This document shows, in pieces, positions 36,097 through 45,674 of a DNA stretch of 64,000 nt (position 1 is its first letter; every line of letters begins with the position of its first letter). The translations under genes were made by a program, and so were the position numbers. Location: the NCBI RefSeq assembly GCF_037126435.1, contig NZ_CP147020.1:310001-374000 (forward strand), written 5' to 3'. The notes beneath the pieces were generated by a model that did no database searches, had not been told where the DNA came from, and worked only from the letters and a program-made list of their open reading frames with translations. The stretch comes from Bernardetia sp. ABR2-2B. GTDB lineage: Bacteria; Bacteroidota; Bacteroidia; Cytophagales; Bernardetiaceae.

Positions 36097-37032
36097 ATGA
36101 AAAATACAATTTATGTGGTTTTAGCTGTTTTAATACTATTTTCTATCAGTTCTTGTCAAAATAAAAAACAAGAAAATAAACTCAAAAAGCCAAAAATAAC
36201 TATTGAACATAGAAAAATAGAAGATTTTAAGGGTTATAATGAAAAAGAATATTGTTTCGAATTAGTAACAAGAGATAGAATCTATTTTGCTCAAATAAAG
36301 GATAATAAATTACTAGATACAACTAGAACTGAAAATTATTTTCAGCCTTATTTTACATTTAATTCAAATGATAAACCCTTAGAAGGAGAAGATGAGAGTT
36401 ATAAAATAGAAGTCATTCCTTATGATTATGGTGGTAATTCTTTGGTGATTTTTGAGGACAAAAAAACAGGCATTTTTTATTATACAATTATGAATAAACC
36501 CCTAGGGATTTATTATTTGGAGGATTCATACTGGATAATTGGAATGAATTGTCATCTTGGTTGTTATTTTTCCATAAAGAGAATTGAAAATCCTAAAATG
36601 CTTACTTCAAATACTAATTTTGATTCTTTGATTAGTCAAGTATATAGAAATTCACACGAAGAAATGATGAAAGTATATGAAAAAGCTGAAAATATATTTT
36701 CCTGTGATGATTTAAATCATCATTTACTTGGTTTTATTCCTTACAAAAATTCAATGATTCTATTTTTGACAGCACCAAAAGAAGACAAAAAATTGAATGA
36801 ATATAGAAAAGAATATAATCTCTCTCCTGCACCTTCTAGAACAGAATATTTTACCATTCAAGTGCATCAAGATAAAAGTATAGATACACTTGAAAATAGT
36901 TTTGAGGGAACAATGTTTGGAATGCCTTATGATGGTTGCACTATTCTCCCAAAAAATCAAAATAGCATTTCGTTTTGTGAAGTAGTTTTGGAAATTGAAA
37001 ACGATACACTTTTTGTTTATTCTTTAGAGTAG
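36097..37032 (+). CDS. Lipoprotein, tandem paralogue 2, unknown
   Basis: 311 residues with a lipobox leader (ILFSISSC). It shares with the gene immediately upstream the NCHxGC block near residues 150-156, the FIPYxNSMIL strand and the ILPKNQ...ENDTLFVYSL terminus, so the pair arose by tandem duplication. The region between the blocks has diverged strongly. Probably a surface or periplasmic protein. It converges with the ABC exporter gene, leaving only 12 bases. Confidence 0.65.
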   Translation: MKNTIYVVLAVLILFSISSCQNKKQENKLKKPKITIEHRKIEDFKGYNEKEYCFELVTRDRIYFAQIKDNKLLDTTRTENYFQPYFTFNSNDKPLEGEDESYKIEVIPYDYGGNSLVIFEDKKTGIFYYTIMNKPLGIYYLEDSYWIIGMNCHLGCYFSIKRIENPKMLTSNTNFDSLISQVYRNSHEEMMKVYEKAENIFSCDDLNHHLLGFIPYKNSMILFLTAPKEDKKLNEYRKEYNLSPAPSRTEYFTIQVHQDKSIDTLENSFEGTMFGMPYDGCTILPKNQNSISFCEVVLEIENDTLFVYSLE

Positions 37033-37044
37033 AAAATACAAATA

Positions 37045-38892
37045 CTACATCATCTGCATTTCTACCAACTTAGAATATACACCTTGTTTTTCTATTAAAT
37101 TTTGGTGTGTTCCTATTTCAACGACTTGTCCTTCATTGATTACTACAATCTTGTCTGCGTGTTGAATAGTGCTTAACCTATGAGCAATCACAAGTGTCGT
37201 TCTTCCTTCCATTAATTTATAAAGAGCCTCTTGTACGAGCTGTTCGGATTCAGAATCTAGGGCAGAAGTAGCTTCATCTAAAATCAAGATAGCAGGGTTT
37301 TTCAAAACAGCTCTTGCAATACTGATGCGCTGACGTTGTCCTCCTGAAAGTTTGCTTCCTCTATCTCCAATATTAGTCTGATAACCTTCTTCTGAATTGA
37401 TAATAAAATCGTGTGCATTGGCTATTTTAGCAGCCTTTTCTACTTCTTCTTGTGTTGCTGTTTCTATTCCAAAAGCAATATTATTAAAAATTGTATCATT
37501 AAATAAAATAGCTTCTTGGGTAACAATCCCCATTTGAGAACGCAAAGAATAGAGAGTCCATTCATTTAATGAACGATTATCTAATAAAATTTCTCCTTGC
37601 TGTGGTTCATAAAAACGAGCTGCCAAATCTGCCAGTGTAGATTTTCCTCCTCCTGACATTCCTACTAAAGCAACTATTTCTCCTTTGTTTATGGTTAGGT
37701 TTATCCCATCTAAAACTTTTTTCTCTGTGATTCCTTCTTCTTCTTTACTGATTTTATAAGAAAAATGAAGATCTTTTATTTCTATTTTATCCGAAAATTG
37801 TTTTAGTTCTTTTGCATCAGGAAGGTCATTAATAGAAGTTTGAATATCCAACACTTCAAAAACTCTTTTTCCTGCAATGATTCCCCTTTGTAGGTTAGTA
37901 ATGAGTGTGGACATATCTTTTATAGGAGGAATAATTTGAGAAAAGACAGCAATATAAACGAGAAAAGTTCCAGCAGTTATCTGTTCTGTCAAAACCATAT
38001 TTCCACCATATAATAATAAAACTGCAATGGTAGCGACTCCTAAAAACTCAGAAATAGGTGCAGATATATCTCTTTTATTATCATAAGAGGTTCTAGAAGA
38101 ACGGTAAAGTTCATTTAATTTTTCAAATCTTGAAAGAATAAAATTTTGTGCATTAAAAGCACTTACAATCTTTATTCCTGATAAGAGTTCATCTAACATA
38201 GACAACATATCACCTAATACAGTCTGAGATATATCACTACTTTTACGAAGTTTACGGGAAATAAGGGCAATGATTCCACCAGAAATAGGTAAAAATATAA
38301 ATGCAAATAAAGTGAGTTCCCAAGACCAATAAACAAGCAAAATAAAATAAACTATAAAGGTAAGAGGAGCACGAATCAAAACCTTAAATTCGTTGTACAC
38401 CCAAACTTCTACTTCTCTAGCATCATTTGAAAAACGAGACATCAAATCCCCTTTTCGCTCCTGTGAAAAATAACCCACATTCAAAGAAAGTATATTTTTA
38501 AAAAGTTGATTTTGAAGTTTTACGGTTGCTTTCAAACGAACAGTATTGACAATAAATAACGCTAAATAACGAAATATATTAGATAAGAAAACGGTAAGAA
38601 CCAATACTTTACAAACAAAGTAAAGAGCTTCCATTTTTCCTTCTTCAATTATTATTTTATAAAAATAATAATTGAAAATATCTTCAAAATAAGTCAATGA
38701 CCAAGAAAATGTAGGTACTGCTACAGCAATTTTTGTAGGTGTTTCATCTAAAAAAAGAATTTTTAAAAGAGGAGCTAGAAGTGTAAAATTAATTGCTCCA
38801 AAAATAATTGCTAATATAGAAACCAAAATATAAAAAGGCACAAAAGACCGAAAAGGTCGCATAAAGCCCATTAATCGCCAAATCACTTTCAT
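37045..38892 (-). CDS. MsbA-like ABC transporter, fused permease/ATPase
   Basis: 615 residues. Six membrane helices in the first ~330 residues (exporter type I fold, with EVWVYNEFKVLIRAPLTFIVYFILLVYWSWELTLFAFIFLPI and GIKIVSAFNAQNFILSRF) precede an ATPase with Walker A GMSGGGKST, signature LSGGQRQR, Walker B LILDEATSALD and H-loop VIAHRLSTI. Bacteroidota homologues are labelled lipid A/drug exporters of the MsbA type. Function is inferred from fold only. Confidence 0.93.
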   Translation of the reverse strand: MKVIWRLMGFMRPFRSFVPFYILVSILAIIFGAINFTLLAPLLKILFLDETPTKIAVAVPTFSWSLTYFEDIFNYYFYKIIIEEGKMEALYFVCKVLVLTVFLSNIFRYLALFIVNTVRLKATVKLQNQLFKNILSLNVGYFSQERKGDLMSRFSNDAREVEVWVYNEFKVLIRAPLTFIVYFILLVYWSWELTLFAFIFLPISGGIIALISRKLRKSSDISQTVLGDMLSMLDELLSGIKIVSAFNAQNFILSRFEKLNELYRSSRTSYDNKRDISAPISEFLGVATIAVLLLYGGNMVLTEQITAGTFLVYIAVFSQIIPPIKDMSTLITNLQRGIIAGKRVFEVLDIQTSINDLPDAKELKQFSDKIEIKDLHFSYKISKEEEGITEKKVLDGINLTINKGEIVALVGMSGGGKSTLADLAARFYEPQQGEILLDNRSLNEWTLYSLRSQMGIVTQEAILFNDTIFNNIAFGIETATQEEVEKAAKIANAHDFIINSEEGYQTNIGDRGSKLSGGQRQRISIARAVLKNPAILILDEATSALDSESEQLVQEALYKLMEGRTTLVIAHRLSTIQHADKIVVINEGQVVEIGTHQNLIEKQGVYSKLVEMQMM

Positions 38893-38978
38893 CAGTTATC
38901 AGTTATCAGTTAAATTCATTTAATTAAAATGATTTTTTATTTTCATTCTCTCGTTCCTCGCTCCAAATTCCTATTTCC

Positions 38979-41057
38979 TTAATTCAACTTTATTCCTATC
39001 ATCATTATATCATCAGTTTGGTCATTATTTGCTTGCCATTTTTCTAACTGATTTTCTAGATGAATTTTTTGTTTTTCTAAAGGCATTTTATGAGTTTGAG
39101 TAAGCATATTATATAAACGTTTGCTCATAAATTTTTTATCATTCTTTCCTCCAAACTGGTCTTGAAATCCATCAGAACTAATATAAAGTGTATCTCCTGT
39201 TTGATAATGAATAGTGATGTCTTCAAATTTACGTTTTATTTTTACTTCGTGTCCACCAATAGGTAACGAACTTGCTTTGAAACGATTAAACTCTCCATCT
39301 TTATCCACGTAAAGTAAAGGTTGTTTTGCTCCTGCATAAGTCAGTGTTTTTTCGCTAGTATTGATACGGCAAAGTGCAATATCCATTCCGTCTTGTACAT
39401 TACTTTTTTGTTGATGTAAATAATGAATCAAACGGCGATGTAATTCTATAAGCATTTCAGCAGGAGAGCGAGTTCCAGCACGAGAATTAAAAATATCATT
39501 GAGTAAAGAATTACAAAGAATTGTCATGAAAGCTCCTGGTATTCCATGTCCTGTACAGTCTGCTAAAGCAACATAAAACTCTCCTTGACGCTGCTCAAAC
39601 CAATAACAATCCCCACTTACAATATCTCTAGGACGATCTATTATGAAATAATCATTTAACTCTTCAAAAATAGTAGTTGTATTGACCTGCATAGCATCTT
39701 GAATACGACGAGCATAGTTTATACTTTCAGTAAGAGTAGTATTTGTGTTATTTATTATAGTTGCTTGTTTAGACATTTGCTCATAAACAGAACGAATTTC
39801 ATCATTTTGATTGCGTAACCTAGTAATTGTTTTCTTTTTAATTTGTGTTCTATAAATAAACAAACCACCTACTAAGAAAGCTATTAAAGCAATTGCTGAA
39901 ATAAGATAAAGTGTTAAGTTTTTGTTTTTACTCTCTTCTTTTAGTAATTCATTTTCTCTCTCTTTTCGTTCAGACTCGTAATACGTTTGCATATTCGAAA
40001 CTTGATGCCTACGGCTAATATTAGAAAGACTATCATTCATAGCTACTGCAAGAGACTGATTTTCGAAGGCTTTTTTATAATTTCCTGCTTTAAAGTAGAT
40101 TTCCCTTAATGCTTCATATCCATTTCTTGCAAGAGCTGCATAATGAAATTTTTGAGCCAATTCAACGCTTTTTTCTGCTGTATTGATGGCTTTTGAAATC
40201 TCTCCTTTAGCAGAATAAATCTCTCCCATTTTTAGCATATTGACAGTATTACCATAATTATCATTCAATCTTTCTGTAATTTCTGTACTTTTAGTAATAT
40301 ATGAAGTAGCTTTCCCTAATTCCTCTTTTTTCAGATGTGCATCTGCTAGATTGGAAAACAGTTTGTACAACAAATCATCATTTTCTAATTTTTTGGCAAT
40401 GACTACTCCTTGCTCTAATGATTCAATAGCTTCGTCAAAACGTTTGAGATAAATATGACTGATTCCTTTCAGATTTAAGGCACTTGCCAACCCATATTGA
40501 GAACCTAATATTCTCCATAGTTTTTCTTCTTTTAAAGCATATTCATAAGACTGTCTAAAATCTCTCATCAGAAGATAAGTAACAGCAATTTTGTGCAGAG
40601 CATCAGTTTGCAAAGAGTCATTTTTTATTTCTTCTGATGTGCTAAGACCTCTGAGAAGCAAAGTAAGGGCAAAATCTGATTCTCCTTTATTTCGGTGTAA
40701 TGCACCTGCTTGTATAGAGGCTTGTGCAATTAGCTTTTTATCTCTTAATTCTGTGGCGTTCTTTACTGCCTTTGTTGCATACTCCAAAGCTTTATCAGAA
40801 TCTCTCAATTGCGTTCGATAGAACTCTGAAACTTTTAGTAGTAAGTTTACCTTTTTAGTTTTTTTAGCTTTATCTAGTTGTGTTATTAAAAGTTCTATTT
40901 CTTTCTTTTTTTTGCCTGTTGTATTTGTAGCTTTTTGAGAAATACTATCTAATTCAGATTGAGGATAGCTGAAAGGCATAGAAAAAAAGTAGCAACTAAA
41001 GGCTAAAATAAAAAATGAGAATATAGAAAAACTAAAACTTGATACTTCTCTTATCAT
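38979..41057 (-). CDS. TPR sensor with SpoIIE-type phosphatase domain
   Basis: 692 residues. A signal/anchor segment (about residues 10-30) is followed by six to seven tetratricopeptide units (SDKALEYATKAVKNA; FDEAIESLEQGVVIAKKL; GKATSYITKSTEITERL; ISKAINTAEKSVELAQKF; YKKAFENQSLAVAMND), one membrane helix (LYLISAIALIAFLVGGLFIYRT, near 378-400), a short coiled coil and a PP2C domain with DRPRDIVSGDCYWFEQRQGEFYVALADCTGHGIPGAFMTI and SSDGFQDQFGGKNDKKFM. Its catalytic part is close to that of the propeller protein at 28378-31674. It should relay an external signal as protein dephosphorylation. Confidence 0.92.
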   Translation of the reverse strand: MIREVSSFSFSIFSFFILAFSCYFFSMPFSYPQSELDSISQKATNTTGKKKKEIELLITQLDKAKKTKKVNLLLKVSEFYRTQLRDSDKALEYATKAVKNATELRDKKLIAQASIQAGALHRNKGESDFALTLLLRGLSTSEEIKNDSLQTDALHKIAVTYLLMRDFRQSYEYALKEEKLWRILGSQYGLASALNLKGISHIYLKRFDEAIESLEQGVVIAKKLENDDLLYKLFSNLADAHLKKEELGKATSYITKSTEITERLNDNYGNTVNMLKMGEIYSAKGEISKAINTAEKSVELAQKFHYAALARNGYEALREIYFKAGNYKKAFENQSLAVAMNDSLSNISRRHQVSNMQTYYESERKERENELLKEESKNKNLTLYLISAIALIAFLVGGLFIYRTQIKKKTITRLRNQNDEIRSVYEQMSKQATIINNTNTTLTESINYARRIQDAMQVNTTTIFEELNDYFIIDRPRDIVSGDCYWFEQRQGEFYVALADCTGHGIPGAFMTILCNSLLNDIFNSRAGTRSPAEMLIELHRRLIHYLHQQKSNVQDGMDIALCRINTSEKTLTYAGAKQPLLYVDKDGEFNRFKASSLPIGGHEVKIKRKFEDITIHYQTGDTLYISSDGFQDQFGGKNDKKFMSKRLYNMLTQTHKMPLEKQKIHLENQLEKWQANNDQTDDIMMIGIKLN

Positions 41058-41126
41058 AAAAAATGGAATTGATTTTTATTCCTAATTTGATAGATTTTTT
41101 TTGTTTAAAAATAAAGGTACAAAAAA

Positions 41127-42302
41127 TTAATTTCTATTCCTTCTACGTTCTTCTTTGCGTCTTTGTTTTTGCTGATTTTTTTCTTGGCTAGTTCTCTCAA
41201 AATCCATTCTACTTTTAACAGTATCAATTGCTAAAAATAAAGCATTCCGAAACGAACTTTCGTCGGCTATATTTTTTCCTGCAATTCCATAGGCTGTTCC
41301 ATGGTCTGGAGAAGTTCTAACAACAGGCAAACCAGCTGTAAAGTTTATTCCCTCATTAAAGGCAAGTGTTTTGAACGGAATAAGTCCTTGGTCGTGATAC
41401 ATTGCCAAAATACCATCAAATTTTTCATATTCTTTTGCTCCAAAAAAACCATCAGAAGGAAAAGCTCCATAAACCAACTGTTTTTTTTGTCGAAATTTTT
41501 CTATAACAGGTAGAATAATATCTTTTTCTTCACTTCCTAAAAGTCCGTTTTCCCCTGCATGTGGATTAAGTCCTAGTAGAGCAACTTTTGGCTTTGAAAT
41601 CCCAAAATCTTGCTCTAAAGAATGCAACATCAAGCTAAGTTTGCTCGTGATTTTTTCGGCTGTAACAGCAGTAGGAATGTCTTTTAATGGAATATGACCC
41701 GTAACAACTCCGACACGTAAATTCTCATGAACCAAAAACATCAAGCTATCTTTTATCTTCTCTACACTAAATTTTTCAGTCAAATATTCAGTATGACCAG
41801 GAAAATTAAATGTTTCGGATTGAATATTATCTTTATTAATCGGCGCAGTAACAAGGGCATCAATCCAACCTTCTTGCATGGCTTTTGTTGCTCCTTCCAA
41901 AGCTGCTAAAGCACATGCACCAGCTTCTGTTGTAACTTTTCCAGCCTCTACTTCGATTTTTGCAGAACTACAATTTACAATGTTTATTTTTTGGGTATGA
42001 ATAGAATTAGCTAAATTTTCATCATCTATAAAATGCTGTTGAAATGTAAAATCTATATTTAATAATTTTTTATAATGAGAAAAAGCTCTAGCTGCACCAA
42101 AAATAACAGGAACACAAAGTTCTAAAACTCTAGAATCTGTAAGTGTCTTTAAGATTACTTCTATGCCAATACCATTAAAATCACCCATAGAAATACCTAT
42201 TTTTGGGCGAAAACGTTTTGGGCGTTCTTTTTTTTGAAAGTTGTCTCTACCTTCTGAATCAGATTCGAAAGGATAATAAGATTTTGAATTTTCGTTTTCC
42301 AA
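41127..42302 (-). CDS. pdxA: 4-hydroxythreonine-4-phosphate dehydrogenase
   Basis: 391 residues from a TTG codon at 42302; no ATG is available before the conserved IGISMGDFNGIGIEV. The metal-binding His residues appear in FPGHTEYLTEKF, LNPHAGENGLLG and LAMYHDQGLIPFK. PdxA makes the 3-amino-2-oxopropyl phosphate precursor for pyridoxal phosphate. Both ends carry extensions: about 30 charged N-terminal residues and an Arg/Lys/Gln-rich C-terminal tail (QKQRRKEERRRNRN). The upstream -7 box at 42339 supports the chosen start. Confidence 0.93.
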   Translation of the reverse strand: MENENSKSYYPFESDSEGRDNFQKKERPKRFRPKIGISMGDFNGIGIEVILKTLTDSRVLELCVPVIFGAARAFSHYKKLLNIDFTFQQHFIDDENLANSIHTQKINIVNCSSAKIEVEAGKVTTEAGACALAALEGATKAMQEGWIDALVTAPINKDNIQSETFNFPGHTEYLTEKFSVEKIKDSLMFLVHENLRVGVVTGHIPLKDIPTAVTAEKITSKLSLMLHSLEQDFGISKPKVALLGLNPHAGENGLLGSEEKDIILPVIEKFRQKKQLVYGAFPSDGFFGAKEYEKFDGILAMYHDQGLIPFKTLAFNEGINFTAGLPVVRTSPDHGTAYGIAGKNIADESSFRNALFLAIDTVKSRMDFERTSQEKNQQKQRRKEERRRNRN

Positions 42303-42338
42303 TTTTATATCTTGAATAAAGTGAGTAATTTCTTTTTA

Positions 42339-42346
42339 CAAAAATA
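42339..42346 (-). promoter_or_regulatory. Possible -7 box for pdxA
   Basis: TATTTTTG on the minus strand fits TAnnTTTG, 36 bases before the TTG start. Confidence 0.35.
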
Positions 42347-42381
42347 GTAAACTATTTAGTTAATTATTTTCAATTAAAAGA

Positions 42382-45300
42382 TTAATGTGCCTCCAACCAA
42401 CTTTGTCCTACTCCAGCTTCTACATCCAAAGGAACATCAATTTGATAGGTCTTGCTCATAATCTCCATTATTTTCGGTTTAATAGTTTCTAGCTCCTCTT
42501 TAGGAACATCAAAAACAAGTTCGTCATGCACTTGCAAAATCATTTTTGTTTTTAGATTATTTTCCTCTAAGTATTCCTGTACTTTTACCATTGCTAGTTT
42601 GATAATATCGGCTGCTGTTCCTTGTATCGGCATATTTACAGCATTGCGTTCTGCAAAACCTCGCTGTGTTCTGTTTCTTGAATTTATATCACGAAGTGGT
42701 CGTTTTCTTCCCAAAAGTGTTTGTACTTCTTCGTTATCTCTAGCTTCATTGACAATCTTATCCATATAATTTTTGATAGAAGAAAATTCTTCAAAATAAG
42801 AATCGATGAGCTTTTTGGCTTCTGAAATCTTGATATTCAAACGCTGACCTAACCCCATTGCCGAAACGCCATAAATAATTCCAAAGTTGGCTGTCTTGGC
42901 AGAACGTCTCATTTCTAGAGTTACTTCATCTAATTCTACTTTAAAAATCTTAGCTGCCGTAGCTGTGTGAATATCTCTTTTGTTTTTGAATGCCTCAATC
43001 ATTGTTGGGTCTTGTGCAAAAGAAGCCATCAGACGAAGCTCAATTTGAGAATAATCTATTGCCAAAAGTACGTGGTTTTCGTCAGACGGAACAAAGGCTT
43101 TTCTTACCTCTCTCCCTCTTGCTGTTCGGATAGGAATATTTTGAAGGTTTGGATTGGTAGAACTAAGTCTCCCTGTAACCGTAACGGCTTGGTTAAACGA
43201 AGTATGAATTTTATTATCTTTAGGAGAAAGGAGTAAAGGCAAAGCATCAACATAAGTAGATTTGAGTTTTTGAAGTCCACGATAATCCAAAATATGAGCT
43301 GCAATTGGATGTTTTTCAGCAAGTTTTACCAAAATGCTTTCATCCGTTTTGTACTGTTTACTTTTGGCAGTCAGTTTTGGTTTTGGTGTAAGGTCTAATT
43401 TATTCTCATCAAAAAGAATTTCTCCCATTTGTTTTGGCGAGGCAATATTAAACTCTTCTCCTGCTATTTCGTAAATTTTCTTTTCTAAAATCTCAACTTC
43501 CTTTCCTAATTCTTCTGAAAATTCTCCTAAGGCTTCTGTATCTATATTCATTCCGTTCATTTCAATTTTTGCCAACACCGAAATAAGTGGAATTTCTATA
43601 TCATAAAAAACAGATTTTAATCCTTTATTTTCTTCCTTGTCTAATTCTTGAGCTAATTTTTCTTTTAATCTAAGCGTAATATCAGCATCTTCGGCTGCAT
43701 AATTTAGAATCTCTTTTGGCTCAAAATCTGCCATTATTTTGGCTTTTTTGCCAGTTCCTACGATTTCAGAATACGAAATAGTTTTGTAATTGAGAATAGT
43801 CTGCGCTAGATAATCCATATTGTGGCGAAGCTCTGGCTCTAGAAGATAATGCGCCAACATTGTATCAAAAAACTCTCCTTTTAGCTCAATTCCATACTTA
43901 TAAAAAATCTGATAATCGTATTTTATATTCTGTCCTATCTTTACAATTTTTGGGTTTTCTAAAACAGGTCTAAACTCATTTAAAACTTCTTTTCGCTCTT
44001 CCTCACTTCCCAAAACTGGAATATAAAAGGCTTCAAATTCTTTATAGGAAACCGAAAAGCCGACAATATTTGCTTCTATTACATCTAAACTATCTGTTTC
44101 TGTATCGACAGAAATTTCATCTTGAAGCAAAAGAAATTCTATCAAATGTTCTCGTTTTGCTTTTGTATCAATTAAATGATAATCGTGTTTTGTAGTAAGT
44201 AGTGTTGATAATTTTTGAGGAGTTTCTGACTGACTGGTTTGAGTTTGAACAGGTTTTGAAACTGGTTTTGTATTTGTTTCTAATTTCTTTAATTCCTCTT
44301 CACTAAAGATAAAAGGTAACTGTTCTAAGGCTACTTTAGCTTCCTCTGGAGTTACATTTGACTTCTTAACGGCTGTTTGAGCAGGTTTTGGATTGCCAAA
44401 CAAATCCATTTGGTCAGTTGGCGATTTACTGCTTTTTGAAGTGGTAGTTTTTGGAGCAAAAGATTTTGGAGATTCTTCATTCAGAATTTTTCGTTTTAAT
44501 GTTCTGAATTCTAGCTCATCAAAAAGTTCTGATAAAAGTCCTCTATTTTCGTTTGTAATTTCTTTTACGTCATCATATTCTAATGCTTCTGCATCAAATT
44601 CTATCGGAACATCAATTTTGATAGTTGCTAATTGTTTGGACAAAAGCCCTTGCTCTGCAAAATTGATTACATTTTCTTTTTGTTTTCCTTTAAGTTTATC
44701 CGAATTTTCAATAATTCCTTCTACGCTATCGTATAATTTTAAAAGTTTGATAGCTGTCTTTTCTCCAATCCCTGGAATCCCTGGAATATTATCGGAGGCA
44801 TCTCCTTGAAGCCCCAAAATATCGGTAAGTTGCATTGGATTTTTGAGTTCCCAACGCTCACAAACTTCTTTTACGCCCCAAATTGCAGCAGGATTTCGTC
44901 CTGCATACGCAACTTTGTAGAAAAATATATTTTCTTCCACAAGCTGTGCGTAATCTTTATCAATCGTAACCATATAGACTTCAAATCCTTCCTTAGCTGC
45001 TGCCTTGGCAATTGTTCCGACAATATCATCAGCTTCAAAACCATCCATTTTCAAGATAGGAATGTTCAGACCTTCCAAAAGACGATTAATATACGGTTTT
45101 GAAAGCGTAATCGCTTCTGGCTGCTTTTCTCGGTGTGCTTTGTAGGCTTCAAACTGTTCGTGGCGAAAGGTAGGCTTTGATGTATCGAAGGCAATGCCAA
45201 TATGTGTAGGTTTTTCGTTTTGGAGAACATCCCAAATAGAATTAGTAAAACCTAAAACTGCTCCTGTATCTATTCCTGTTGAGGTAATTCTTGGGTTTCT

Positions 45301-45384
45301 GCTAAAAGCAAAGTGCGCTCTATAAATAAGAGCCATTGCATCAAGAAGAAATAATTTTTTGGGAGCGTCTGGATTAGAAAGCAT
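42382..45384 (-). CDS. polA: DNA polymerase I
   Basis: 1000 residues. The 5'-nuclease domain (LFLLDAMALIYRAHFAF...ASDNIPGIPGIGEKTAIKLL) is followed by a 3'-5' exonuclease domain with DEISVDTETDSLDVIEANIVGFSVSY, whose D-E acidic pair looks intact, and the family A polymerase core: AFVPSDENHVLLAIDYSQIELRLMASF, EMRRSAKTANFGIIYGVSAMGLGQRL, and QVHDELVFDVP. A linker of about 100 residues rich in Ser/Thr/Pro/Gln separates the nuclease from the exonuclease, making the protein longer than the E. coli enzyme. It does gap repair and primer removal. Confidence 0.96.
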   Translation of the reverse strand: MLSNPDAPKKLFLLDAMALIYRAHFAFSRNPRITSTGIDTGAVLGFTNSIWDVLQNEKPTHIGIAFDTSKPTFRHEQFEAYKAHREKQPEAITLSKPYINRLLEGLNIPILKMDGFEADDIVGTIAKAAAKEGFEVYMVTIDKDYAQLVEENIFFYKVAYAGRNPAAIWGVKEVCERWELKNPMQLTDILGLQGDASDNIPGIPGIGEKTAIKLLKLYDSVEGIIENSDKLKGKQKENVINFAEQGLLSKQLATIKIDVPIEFDAEALEYDDVKEITNENRGLLSELFDELEFRTLKRKILNEESPKSFAPKTTTSKSSKSPTDQMDLFGNPKPAQTAVKKSNVTPEEAKVALEQLPFIFSEEELKKLETNTKPVSKPVQTQTSQSETPQKLSTLLTTKHDYHLIDTKAKREHLIEFLLLQDEISVDTETDSLDVIEANIVGFSVSYKEFEAFYIPVLGSEEERKEVLNEFRPVLENPKIVKIGQNIKYDYQIFYKYGIELKGEFFDTMLAHYLLEPELRHNMDYLAQTILNYKTISYSEIVGTGKKAKIMADFEPKEILNYAAEDADITLRLKEKLAQELDKEENKGLKSVFYDIEIPLISVLAKIEMNGMNIDTEALGEFSEELGKEVEILEKKIYEIAGEEFNIASPKQMGEILFDENKLDLTPKPKLTAKSKQYKTDESILVKLAEKHPIAAHILDYRGLQKLKSTYVDALPLLLSPKDNKIHTSFNQAVTVTGRLSSTNPNLQNIPIRTARGREVRKAFVPSDENHVLLAIDYSQIELRLMASFAQDPTMIEAFKNKRDIHTATAAKIFKVELDEVTLEMRRSAKTANFGIIYGVSAMGLGQRLNIKISEAKKLIDSYFEEFSSIKNYMDKIVNEARDNEEVQTLLGRKRPLRDINSRNRTQRGFAERNAVNMPIQGTAADIIKLAMVKVQEYLEENNLKTKMILQVHDELVFDVPKEELETIKPKIMEIMSKTYQIDVPLDVEAGVGQSWLEAH

Positions 45385-45674
45385 TGCAGTTATCAGTTAT
45401 CTAGTGAGCAGTTACTAGTGAATTTTTAGTAAACAGTTAAATGTATTTGTATTTTGTATTGAACTTTTAAGTCAGCGAAGTTAAAATGTCTTGCCTTTTC
45501 CTAAATGGTCTTTTCAAAAGTAAATACAAAAATAGCTTTAAAATTTTAGTTTTGGTAATGATTTAATTATTCTTCGTACGTCCGTTTGTAAAACACAGGA
45601 AATAAGAATACTTTTTTTGAAACAAAATTAATAAGTTTGCAATAACTTTCTACATCTAACACTACATCTTTTTT
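45385..45674. other. Divergent polA/kdsB intergenic region
   Basis: 290 bases. 45385-45430 holds CAGTTATCAGTTATC and CAGTTACTAGTG, a motif set recurring in other gaps. A minus-strand TATTTTTG at 45527-45534 may start polA and a plus-strand TAAGTTTG at 45632-45639 may start kdsB. No ORF of note. Confidence 0.4.
45632..45639 (+). promoter_or_regulatory. Probable -7 box for kdsB
   Basis: TAAGTTTG fits TAnnTTTG, 35 bases before the kdsB ATG. Confidence 0.4.

Noticed and set aside
42452-45102. Several plus-strand frames of 70-140 residues inside polA
   Set aside because: They are antisense shadows of a highly conserved polymerase gene, with biased Ser/Phe composition.
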